The translations under genes were made by a program, and so were the position numbers. DNA of 60,998 bases, taken from positions 1 to 60,998 of the forward strand of contig NZ_BILX01000038.1 of assembly GCF_004000785.1 (NCBI RefSeq). Direction: 5' to 3'. The notes below the pieces were generated by a model. That model ran no database searches, had not been told where the DNA came from, and saw nothing but the letters and a program-made list of their open reading frames with translations. How positions within the stretch are numbered: position 1 is the stretch's first letter; each line of letters starts with the position of its first letter. Origin of the DNA: Paenibacillus ehimensis NBRC 15659. GTDB taxonomy: Bacteria; Bacillota; Bacilli; Paenibacillales; NBRC-103111. Positions 54,119 through 60,998 of the stretch are shown here, in pieces.

Positions 54119-56104
54119 CTAATTGCTTGAGCCGTACACTTCGAATTCGTAGAGCGAATATCCGTAGGACGTGCCTCTTGCCGTGCCGTACATCCGGACA
54201 TACCGGGCATCCTGCGCGGCAAACGTGATCTCTTCGACTCCGCCCTTCCCGTTTGTCTTCGTATACACGTCCGTCCAATTCGCGGGCGAGCCGCTATCGT
54301 TCGACACTTGAATTTTGTAGTTTTTGCCGTAGGCGGCCTCCCAGTTCAGCTTCACTTTATGGACGCTGTACGTTTTCCCAAGATCGACATAAATCCATTG
54401 CGGATCGCTTCCCTCCTTGCTCGCCCAGCGGGTGGAGGCATTGCCGTCGAACGCTTTGGACGCTTCATAGCCGCTTCCTTCCAGCGAGCTGGCCTTGGAC
54501 GCTTTCCCTTTCGCAATATTGGTGTCCGTAGAAGGACCGTCGGTCGTCGTGGCGCTGGCGGTGTTGCTGTTCGCCGACGCATTGCCTGCCGCGTCATAAG
54601 CCTTGACCGTGTAGCTGTACGTCGTCGACGGATTCAAGCCCGTATCGCTGTACGAAGTGCCTGCCGCCGTGCCGACCTCCGTGCCTCCGCGGTAAATTTT
54701 GTACTCTTTGACCCCGACGTTATCGGTGGAAGCCGTCCAGTTCAAATTCACTTGGCTGCTCGATACGGCCGTTGCGGTCAAGTTCGCCGGAGCCGAAGGC
54801 GCCTGTGTATCCGGCGTGCCGCTGCCAGCCGTCGGAATCCACCAGTTGCCGGAGATGAAAAGCATCGATAATAGATTAAAGGAATCGCTATAATAGCCTT
54901 CTTTCTTGTTCTTCATCCAATCCCAGCCCGCATTGATCCAGGCCTGATGGCTGCTGTTCGTCGTGGACGCGGCGATGAACGGCGAGACGAACACGGCCGT
55001 CGCATAGCTTGCGTTTTCGTTTACGCTGCCGTCAAGCTTGTAGCCGTCTTTGATATTGTTCGGGTTGCCGCCGGTCTTTCCTTTGATCCATGTCGCCATT
55101 TTGTCGGCGATTGCTTTGCCTCTCGCATCCCCGTAGAACGCGTAGTCCATCACAATGCGCAGCGGAACGCGGCTGGCGTTGTAATTGTATTCGTCAGGGA
55201 ATTCTTCCCCTTCCATGTGATCGCGCGGAGCCGGCTTCGGCGGATTGTCGATGACGAAGTCGGAGATCAGACCGGTAACCGGCGTGTATTTGCTGCTGAA
55301 CTGGCCGTAGACGTTGTACAGATTGTTGATGACGTCAAGCCAGGTTTGGTCCCCCGTCACTTCGTAGAATGCCCGCAAATGGCTGAGCATCCAATCCGAC
55401 GGACGCGTCTCCCAGGTGCTTTTGGAATCCCAATCTCCCTGATTCAGCCGGTTGCCGGTCGTCACGTTGCTGGCCTTGATGCCGTTCGTAATCATTTTTT
55501 TCGCTTCCGCCAAGTAGTTGATCGAACCGCCGGACCCCCATTGACGATCGGCCAAAATGAGCGCATAGGCGATATCAAGGTCTCCGTCGGTGGCCGAGGA
55601 GAAATGCCCTTGAGCTCTCTTGTCGTCCGCGACGATCCAGCCCATCAGATTCGAATTTTCGGAGCTTTTATAAGCTCTTGCCGTTTTGAACAGCCCGTCA
55701 AAAATCGTTCTCGCCTCCGGGTCATGACCGGCCATCAGCGCCGTAATCACCATGCCGTAGCCTTGTCCCTCCGAAGAGCCCAGCGCCTTGAAGCCGTCCT
55801 GGTTGCCCGCAACGTTCCCTTTGACGTAATAGCCCCCGGGCAAGGAAGTCAAGTTGTTCTTCAGATGCGCCCCCTTCCAGTAGTCGTAGTAAGCAGCGAC
55901 GGACGCATTCATCGAGGCTTGCGAAACGTGATTCGGCTTGAGAATGCCGGGGTAGCTCAACTGCTGCGGAAACGGTTTCATTTCGCCGGCGGCTTGCGCC
56001 TTCGGCTGAAACGAACCGGGCGCCAGGAGCAGCGCAGCGGAAAGCAGAACCAAAGAAGCCGCCTTCACCTTATTTCGGATCGATCGAACCTGGGTTGCGT
56101 ACAT
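54119..56104 (-). CDS. Secreted GH8 chitosanase/endoglucanase with FN3 and F5/8 domains
   Basis: 661 residues. Signal peptide ends near AQAAG (~39). A glycoside hydrolase family 8 catalytic domain spans ~45-430: general acid Glu112 in LGSSEGQGYGMVITALM, the ATDGDLDIAYAL motif with Asp173/175, and DEYNYNASRVPLRIVMDYAF. A fibronectin type III domain (~445-530, APANLTATAVSSSQVNLNW) and a C-terminal discoidin-type CBM32 (~545-661, RWASKEGSDPQWIYVDLG) follow. The closest known relatives are Bacillus/Paenibacillus GH8 chitosanases, some of which also cut lichenan. The ATG at 56104 with GGAGG 8 bases upstream is better than earlier in-frame codons to 56155. Single-gene unit. Confidence 0.93.
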   Translation of the reverse strand: MYATQVRSIRNKVKAASLVLLSAALLLAPGSFQPKAQAAGEMKPFPQQLSYPGILKPNHVSQASMNASVAAYYDYWKGAHLKNNLTSLPGGYYVKGNVAGNQDGFKALGSSEGQGYGMVITALMAGHDPEARTIFDGLFKTARAYKSSENSNLMGWIVADDKRAQGHFSSATDGDLDIAYALILADRQWGSGGSINYLAEAKKMITNGIKASNVTTGNRLNQGDWDSKSTWETRPSDWMLSHLRAFYEVTGDQTWLDVINNLYNVYGQFSSKYTPVTGLISDFVIDNPPKPAPRDHMEGEEFPDEYNYNASRVPLRIVMDYAFYGDARGKAIADKMATWIKGKTGGNPNNIKDGYKLDGSVNENASYATAVFVSPFIAASTTNSSHQAWINAGWDWMKNKKEGYYSDSFNLLSMLFISGNWWIPTAGSGTPDTQAPSAPANLTATAVSSSQVNLNWTASTDNVGVKEYKIYRGGTEVGTAAGTSYSDTGLNPSTTYSYTVKAYDAAGNASANSNTASATTTDGPSTDTNIAKGKASKASSLEGSGYEASKAFDGNASTRWASKEGSDPQWIYVDLGKTYSVHKVKLNWEAAYGKNYKIQVSNDSGSPANWTDVYTKTNGKGGVEEITFAAQDARYVRMYGTARGTSYGYSLYEFEVYGSSN

Positions 56105-56212
56105 TCTCATTTCCTCCTTTTTTCGGGTAGGATGCGATGTTCTACGGTAAAGCATGTCCTCCTTTCCGCTTAGTATGATCGTTCACCCGTGCTCCAGCGG
56201 AGAAGCATGAGC

Positions 56213-56242
56213 AAAAAGAACCTGAAACAAGCTTACAGGTTC
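56213..56242 (-). terminator. Terminator of the gerB-gerC pair
   Basis: AGAACCTG and CAGGTTCT pair around an 11-base loop; the minus strand continues TTTTTGC. The flanking AT-rich bases 56243-56385 show no gene. Confidence 0.85.
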
Positions 56243-56385
56243 TGCGCCGGTCCACGGAATGAACAACCTTCATCTAATGGAATTTTATTTATCTATTTAC
56301 AATCTATAACATTCGTTTATAAAAGTCTTTTGTTTTTTTTAGATCCGCTTATGTTTTTTTATGTTTTTCCAATTTTGGCTTCCTT

Positions 56386-57621
56386 TTACGGCTCGGGCGG
56401 ATTTTGATGCTCAACGATTTTCGAACCGCTCGCTCCGAACTCGGCCACGATCGTTTTGGCCTGCACGCGAACCTCGGCTTGACTGAACCTTTGGTCCCAC
56501 TGGGACTTGACTTTGTCCCATACTTTGGGCTCGTGAATGCGAAGTTCTTTGCCGAAGCCGAGCACATCGGCTTTGTACTGCTTCTGAATTTTTTCGAGCG
56601 TCTGACGGATGCTCCGTTCCATTTGCTTCGCTACATACTCTCCCTGACGCTTCAGGAAACGGTCGTTGAAGCTTTTCTCGCCCATCACCCAGCTTTCGCT
56701 CAGCCGGCCCCGGGATTCGATCCGGACCTCGAACGACAGGTTGTCCCCTTCTACGCGCGGCACAATGTCGCTTTTATATGATAAGATTTCATACAGGTTT
56801 TTTTGTCCGGTTTCTTCGTCGGTAAATTTCACGGTGCCTCCCCGAACTTTCCCCGTAATCAGCGTGACGCTGCTCAGCTCGTCTTCATCGAGAAAGCCGA
56901 CCAGCTTTCCGCTCTGTCCCTGGACGATTCCTGCCCCGGCAAATTTAATTTCCTCCCCTCCTTTGACGATCGCCTGCAATAAAAAACTCGACTTGCTTTG
57001 CAGGTACGTCAGCAGCTTGGTCAAAGTTACCGAAGGAAGGATCCGGGTCGACTTGTATTGATTGTCAACCATTTTCAATATGCGAAATGCCGGGATTTCC
57101 TTCGCTCCTTTCTGCTCGAACGTTTCCCTCGCCAATCCGCGGGCGACGAACACCAATGCGCTCGGCCTGAATTCCGACTCGCGGTACATCAAATCCATGA
57201 AATTCCGGAACGGTGTCGTACGAAGCAGTTCGTCGCCGACCACCAGCGTCTTGAAGTGCTGGGCAAAAATCGGCCGTTCCGTCCGGAGCGAAATTTCCCG
57301 GGTCGATTCCAACAACAAATCGCCGGTTTCCGTAAAGTTCTGGTATCTCTTTTGCTCGGACGAACCGCCGCCCCCGCGGCCTTGCCCACCGCCGGAGCTG
57401 GAAGTGAAAACCTGATACGTAATCGAGATCAAATCGTCTTTTTTGCGCGCAGCCCCATTTTTGTTCAGAGCCGTCTCCACCTTCGTTTCTTGAGCTTTAT
57501 CCAACGCGATTCCGGCCACAAGACTAAGGTCGTCAATCTCCCGCTGACTCCAGCAGCCTGCGAGAAGCGGTATCACCGGCAGCAGAGCCAGGATTCCAAG
57601 CGTCACATTTCGGCGTTTCAA
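56386..57621 (-). CDS. GerC-type germination lipoprotein of the gerB-gerC pair
   Basis: 411-residue Ger(x)C family protein. Lipobox LAGC, then WSQREIDDLSLVAGIALDK. A Gly-rich loop SSSGGGQGRGGGGSS lies in domain 1, as in the other GerC of this window, and VLGFGKELRIHEPKVWDKVK is near the C-terminus. The ATG overlaps the gerB stop by 4 bases. Sequence differs well from the other copy, so it belongs to a different receptor class. Confidence 0.92.
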   Translation of the reverse strand: MKRRNVTLGILALLPVIPLLAGCWSQREIDDLSLVAGIALDKAQETKVETALNKNGAARKKDDLISITYQVFTSSSGGGQGRGGGGSSEQKRYQNFTETGDLLLESTREISLRTERPIFAQHFKTLVVGDELLRTTPFRNFMDLMYRESEFRPSALVFVARGLARETFEQKGAKEIPAFRILKMVDNQYKSTRILPSVTLTKLLTYLQSKSSFLLQAIVKGGEEIKFAGAGIVQGQSGKLVGFLDEDELSSVTLITGKVRGGTVKFTDEETGQKNLYEILSYKSDIVPRVEGDNLSFEVRIESRGRLSESWVMGEKSFNDRFLKRQGEYVAKQMERSIRQTLEKIQKQYKADVLGFGKELRIHEPKVWDKVKSQWDQRFSQAEVRVQAKTIVAEFGASGSKIVEHQNPPEP

Positions 57622-58712
57622 GGCCCGACCCCTTTCTTGCCCGGGAGAACGTACAAGACCGCGGGCACCAAAATAAAGAGAACCAGCGACGAATAGCCTA
57701 ACATGTCTCCCACCTTGAATACTTCATTCGTATCTGCCGGCGCGAACGAGAGGAGAAAGATGACCGCCAATAAGACGAAAATCACCGTTCGTTGATTCAC
57801 CTTCCAGCTTTGGGCGATTCCCAAGGCTCCGAGATAATACGACAAACTAAAGGTCGCAAAGATCTGCATCAGCCAGATGACGAGCAGCAGCGTCTCGAAG
57901 CGCTCGAAGAAGATTCCTCTGAACTCGAAGCTCCGGAAAAGCGAGATGGTTGGCCATGTCCGGGTAATGACGCCGTCCACCGACAACGTTCCTATGACAG
58001 TGACGCAGGTGACCACATAGAAGAACGTCGGGATGAGCACCCCGATCAGCACCGCTTTGACCGCTTTCTCCGGATGCTTCATAAATGCGGGGATGACGAG
58101 CATGATCTCGACGGACGTGTAGGCCAGCACCGTCGTTTTCAGCCCGCGCAGCACCGGCATGAATCCGTGACCCAGCACCGGCCGTATATTGTCGAGCTCG
58201 AATACGCTGAGCCCCATGAAGGCAATCAGGATCAGAATGACGGTCGTGATCGGAAAGATGATTTCGCAGACCCGGGCAACCGGATTGATCCCGCCTATGA
58301 TCAAATAAACCCCCACCCACATAAAAGCGAACGTAATCGCCCAGTTGGGCGTGCCTTCCAGAAGGAACAGCCTTGTTACTTCCATTACGGCGCGAGCCTC
58401 GAAAGACGCCATGACGATGAAATATAAAGCCGTAAAAAAACTGAGCGCGATCCCCAGCCATTTGCCGACGAGCAATCGATTATATTGATAGAAGGTTTGG
58501 CCCGGAAAACGCTGGGACAATTTTACAATCAGAATGCCAACCGCAACCGTCATCAAGCCGCTTAGAATGAGCGAAATCCAGACATCGGGCGTTTGCGCGG
58601 CCTCTACCGAGGTGCGGGGCAGCGTCAGAATGCTCACGCCCAGCATATAGTTCGAGATTAGCACGGCTGCTTGCATGGTTGTGATGCGGTCCTCGGGCGG
58701 CACATAAGCCAC
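57618..58712 (-). CDS. GerB-type germination permease of the gerB-gerC pair
   Basis: About 364 residues, ten hydrophobic helices, GerAB family: TTMQAAVLISNYMLGVSIL and FFERFETLLLVIWLMQIFA. I choose the GTG at 58712 because the strong AGGAGG site lies inside the longer reading that starts at ATG 58745. It forms a two-gene operon with gerC; the large A subunit is missing. The protein should work with an A subunit encoded elsewhere. Confidence 0.9.
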   Translation of the reverse strand: MAYVPPEDRITTMQAAVLISNYMLGVSILTLPRTSVEAAQTPDVWISLILSGLMTVAVGILIVKLSQRFPGQTFYQYNRLLVGKWLGIALSFFTALYFIVMASFEARAVMEVTRLFLLEGTPNWAITFAFMWVGVYLIIGGINPVARVCEIIFPITTVILILIAFMGLSVFELDNIRPVLGHGFMPVLRGLKTTVLAYTSVEIMLVIPAFMKHPEKAVKAVLIGVLIPTFFYVVTCVTVIGTLSVDGVITRTWPTISLFRSFEFRGIFFERFETLLLVIWLMQIFATFSLSYYLGALGIAQSWKVNQRTVIFVLLAVIFLLSFAPADTNEVFKVGDMLGYSSLVLFILVPAVLYVLPGKKGVGP

Positions 58713-58967
58713 GGCAAGCCCCCCCTCCTGATCAGGATGCCTCATTTATCTCCGAAACGGCGCTACGGTTCCACATTCTTCTCCGGAGTCCATATTATGG
58801 TGGGCATTCCGTTCCAATGTTATGCAAGAAAGGCAGACCGTACCTGACAATTTCCAGCTTTCGATAAAATGTAACAAAACGCGGGCAAACCCCGTTGTTT
58901 TTGAAGAAAAGGATGTCTATCCTTAAATGGACGATAGTTGCAGAATGCCAGGAAACGGGGGAATCAC

Positions 58968-59492
58968 ATGAGCAAACCACGCAATTTTACCGCATGGATC
59001 ACGGTTTTTTCCATTATTCTTATCGGGGTCATCGCCGCTTTGTTTTTTATGCCGAAATATGAAGGTACGGTCGGCTTCGACGTGACGCTGCTCCCTCTGC
59101 TGAACGCCGTCTTTAACTGCTTCACCTTTGCTTTCTTGCTGCTTTCGCTTTATTTCGTGAAGAAGAAAAACATCGCGGCGCACCGGAACTTCGTGCTTCT
59201 GGCCTTTGTGACCACGGCTTTGTTCCTGGTTTCGTACGTCATTTACCATTTTCTGACCGAGCCGACGAAATTCGGAGGAAGCCTATGGCTGAAATACGTT
59301 TACTTTTTTGTCCTGATCACCCACGTGCTGCTGGCGATCGTGAACGTCCCCATGGCTTTAATCACCGTAACCCGGGGCTTCAGTATGAAAATCGAGTCGC
59401 ACCGGAAAATCGCCCGCTGGACGATGCCGATCTGGCTGTATGTAAGCTCCACCGGAGTTCTTGTGTATCTGTTGATTTCGCCTTACTATTAA
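58968..59492 (+). CDS. DUF420 membrane protein (CtaM/YozB-like)
   Basis: 174 residues with five predicted membrane helices. Conserved histidines in KKKNIAAHRNFVLLAFVTTA and SHRKIARWTMPIWLYVS, and YHFLTEPTKFGG, match DUF420. In Staphylococcus the homologue CtaM is needed for activity of haem-copper oxidases, and B. subtilis YozB is related. The ATG at 58968 has GGGGGAA upstream. Single gene between divergent and convergent neighbours. Nothing recognisable lies in 58746-58937. Confidence 0.88.
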   Translation: MSKPRNFTAWITVFSIILIGVIAALFFMPKYEGTVGFDVTLLPLLNAVFNCFTFAFLLLSLYFVKKKNIAAHRNFVLLAFVTTALFLVSYVIYHFLTEPTKFGGSLWLKYVYFFVLITHVLLAIVNVPMALITVTRGFSMKIESHRKIARWTMPIWLYVSSTGVLVYLLISPYY

Positions 59493-59510
59493 GCGGACCC
59501 GCGAAGCGAA

Positions 59511-59544
59511 AAAAGTCCTTGCCGCCTATACGGCAGGGACTTTT
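59511..59544. terminator. Bidirectional terminator between DUF420 and cotH genes
   Basis: AAAAGTCCTTGCCG, 6-base loop, CGGCAGGGACTTTT. One mismatch in the stem; T-runs on both strands serve the convergent genes. Confidence 0.9.
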
Positions 59545-59558
59545 GCACTGCGAGGCGG

Positions 59559-60614
59559 CTAAAGCTTGGAAAGCTCGCTGGAAATGATGGTTCGCCGCTC
59601 CTTCACGTAATTCAGCATCAGGTCCGGCTCCCGGTCAAATACGGCCGAAGACCAGCGCCGCGTCCGGTCTTCTCGAATGTACGGCGCAATGCCGGCGTGC
59701 ATGTGGCGGATGACCGGCTCAAGCCGTTTTACGGTGAAAACACTGTTTAGTATCGATCGGACGAGCTCTTTGTATTTGGTCCGTACCTTGGCGTAGGATA
59801 ATAGCTTCTTCGTCAGCAAATTGTAGCCCGTGACGGGCACGGGCGAGCTTCCGCAAAGCCGGCCGTAGCTGTCCCTCCCCCATGTCCCCTCGTAATCCCA
59901 CGGAATAATCCGATATTTTTGCCGGATTTTGTGGCGGTATAAGGCATAGTTTTGATTGAACCCGTCATAATTGCCGGTCAACACCGCTCCCGCCAACCAG
60001 CGCAAGTAATTATCGATATCGAGCTGATCCGACAGGTAGCCGTAGAGCTTTGAGGAATTCAAAGTATTGACGGAGGAAATAAACTGTTTGAGCTGCTCTT
60101 TGTCGCTGCTGCCGCCGAGCATAAGACGGTACCCGTCAAAAAGAGAACGTTTACGCTTTTTGGTTTCCGGACTGATCAAGCGAAAGTTGGCGTCATCGTT
60201 TGTCGCATAGACCAGCGATTGGACCGACAGGTTGCGGCGGCGAAAAAAATAACGGTCCACGGCCTCAATCTCGAGGTAGACCCCCTGGCTTTTTCCGTTA
60301 AGGTTAAGCCGGCAGTGCCGGGTTTTCGGACTGGGAACGCCGATCATCTCAAAGAAGCGAAAGGACAAGGCATTGCGCATCATCGAAGGATCGTCGTACT
60401 CGGCGTTAAAATGCACCGTTTTGCCGTTTCTGACAATCTCGTAAGACTTTTTCTTGTAATCTCTCGTATGCCCGCCCCGGTATCGCACCTTGATCGGTTC
60501 CGGGATGCCGCCGGATACGTACCAGGCATCTGCGAATTTATCGGTCCACAGGTTTTCTTTCAAGAAACGCTGCTGACGCTCTTGAATGAGAATGTTCCGC
60601 ACAAGGAGATCCAC
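59559..60614 (-). CDS. CotH-type spore coat kinase
   Basis: 351 residues from the GTG at 60614, which has AAGGTGA 8 bases upstream; longer readings up to 60737 cross a terminator. RYRGGHTRDYKKKSYEI is the start of the CotH domain, LNLNGKSQGVYLEIEAVDRY the G-loop-like part, and VLTGNYDGFNQNYALYRHK with IIPWDYEGTWGRD the catalytic and metal-binding (DYEG) region. CotH phosphorylates spore coat proteins such as CotB and CotG in Bacillus. It follows a collagen-like gene, another likely spore-surface component. Confidence 0.85.
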   Translation of the reverse strand: MDLLVRNILIQERQQRFLKENLWTDKFADAWYVSGGIPEPIKVRYRGGHTRDYKKKSYEIVRNGKTVHFNAEYDDPSMMRNALSFRFFEMIGVPSPKTRHCRLNLNGKSQGVYLEIEAVDRYFFRRRNLSVQSLVYATNDDANFRLISPETKKRKRSLFDGYRLMLGGSSDKEQLKQFISSVNTLNSSKLYGYLSDQLDIDNYLRWLAGAVLTGNYDGFNQNYALYRHKIRQKYRIIPWDYEGTWGRDSYGRLCGSSPVPVTGYNLLTKKLLSYAKVRTKYKELVRSILNSVFTVKRLEPVIRHMHAGIAPYIREDRTRRWSSAVFDREPDLMLNYVKERRTIISSELSKL

Positions 60615-60641
60615 CGGTGAATTCACCTTCCCCATGAAAAT

Positions 60642-60668
60642 AAATAAGCCTATCTTAAGAGATAGGCT
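60642..60668 (-). terminator. Terminator of the collagen-like gene
   Basis: AGCCTATCT and AGATAGGCT form a 9-base stem with a 4-base loop, followed on the minus strand by TATTTATTTTC. It lies between the collagen-like stop and the cotH start. Confidence 0.75.
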
Positions 60669-60737
60669 CACGATGGAATACTCTATGCTGCAGGAACAAT
60701 CGTTGGCACGGCAAATACACAGGACCGTAATCTGCAC

Positions 60738-60998
60738 CTACAGTCCGTCCGGGGTGCCGGGGGTGCCACGCGTACCACGGTCACCGGGCGTACCTTGAGT
60801 GCCGCGGGTACCACGGGCAACGGGTGTCTCTTGAGTGTTGCGGGCGCCGCGCGTACCGCGGTCACCGGGCGTACCTTGCGTGCCACGAGTGCCACGAGTG
60901 CCAGACGTGCCGCGGGTGCCACGCGTACCGCGGGTGACGGTAGCTTCACCTTCCTCAACAGACCATTCGCCCAAGCTTCGATTTTCCATGCTGTTCAC
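60738..60998 (-). CDS. Collagen-like repeat protein (window edge)
   Basis: At least 83 residues from the ATG at 60989; the frame remains open at base 60998, so the start may lie beyond the window. After a short acidic head (MENRSLGEWSVEEGEATVT) come about 20 Gly-X-Y triplets dominated by Gly-Thr-Arg, Gly-Thr-Gln and Gly-Thr-Pro. One patch (NTQETPVAR) replaces glycine at three successive triplets. There is no C-terminal trimerisation domain, and the end is PDGL. Collagen-like proteins are common on exosporium and spore surfaces. The low-complexity DNA suggests replication slippage. Confidence 0.7.
   Translation of the reverse strand: MNSMENRSLGEWSVEEGEATVTRGTRGTRGTSGTRGTRGTQGTPGDRGTRGARNTQETPVARGTRGTQGTPGDRGTRGTPGTPDGL

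Noticed and set aside
60774..60958. Possible CRISPR-like repeat at the right edge
   Set aside because: It is the triplet-based collagen-like coding repeat, with no spacer structure.

Overview
The window looks like chromosomal DNA of an endospore-forming Gram-positive bacterium, most likely Paenibacillaceae (Paenibacillus or a close relative). The clues are three separate spore-germination (Ger) loci, a CotH-type spore-coat kinase, a collagen-like protein, a surface protein anchored by three SLH repeats, a T-box leader on ileS, a BirA operator on the biotin operon, strong Gram-positive ribosome binding sites and six Fur boxes of Bacillus type. Base composition is moderately GC-rich. I saw no rRNA, tRNA, CRISPR array, prophage or insertion sequence. 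Most genes are on the minus strand.

Layout. 1-3200: 3'-truncated ileS (eukaryote-like, type 2) with promoter and T-box leader. 3286-8009: a quinone-oxidoreductase / ankyrin / SUKH operon, an aminoglycoside-phosphotransferase-fold kinase and a small secreted protein. 8184-8580: hmoA, a haem mono-oxygenase under Fur control. 8577-18147: an orphan GerB-type permease, a glycosylation cassette (GT-D protein, UDP-sugar dehydrogenase, family 2 glycosyltransferase) and a five-gene germination operon A-C-D-B-B. 18385-24893: biotin operon bioA-D-B-F-H-C plus a zinc-ribbon gene, under a perfect BirA operator. 25023-28199: amino-acid permease with a long structured leader, a GNAT protein and a VOC protein.

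28395-45109 is the most striking part. A Fur-controlled seven-gene operon encodes a staphyloferrin B-type pathway: SbnA and SbnB make L-2,3-diaminopropionate and 2-oxoglutarate, SbnG makes citrate, SbnH decarboxylates the citryl-diaminopropionate intermediate, and three IucA/IucC-type (NIS) synthetases join the parts. Next to it are a GerE-like regulator, an LLM flavin mono-oxygenase, a siderophore-binding lipoprotein, an AraC regulator fused to a binding-protein domain, and an MFS exporter. Most of these have their own Fur box. Between the binding protein and the mono-oxygenase lies a frameshifted, truncated stub of an ABC ATPase, so the import permease and ATPase appear to have been lost here and must be supplied from elsewhere.

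45322-54104: a 1,867-residue SLH-anchored glycerophosphodiesterase, then a second Fur-controlled pair of siderophore-binding lipoprotein and AraC-binding-protein fusion. The sensor domain of that fusion is visibly a paralogue of its neighbouring lipoprotein. 54119-60998: a modular GH8 chitosanase, a gerB-gerC pair lacking gerA, a CtaM-like DUF420 protein, the CotH kinase and a collagen-like protein running to the window edge.

Taken together the window combines spore germination and coat functions, biotin synthesis and an iron-acquisition island. In the island, synthesis, export, sensing and binding of a carboxylate siderophore are co-regulated by Fur, while membrane import has to be provided in trans.
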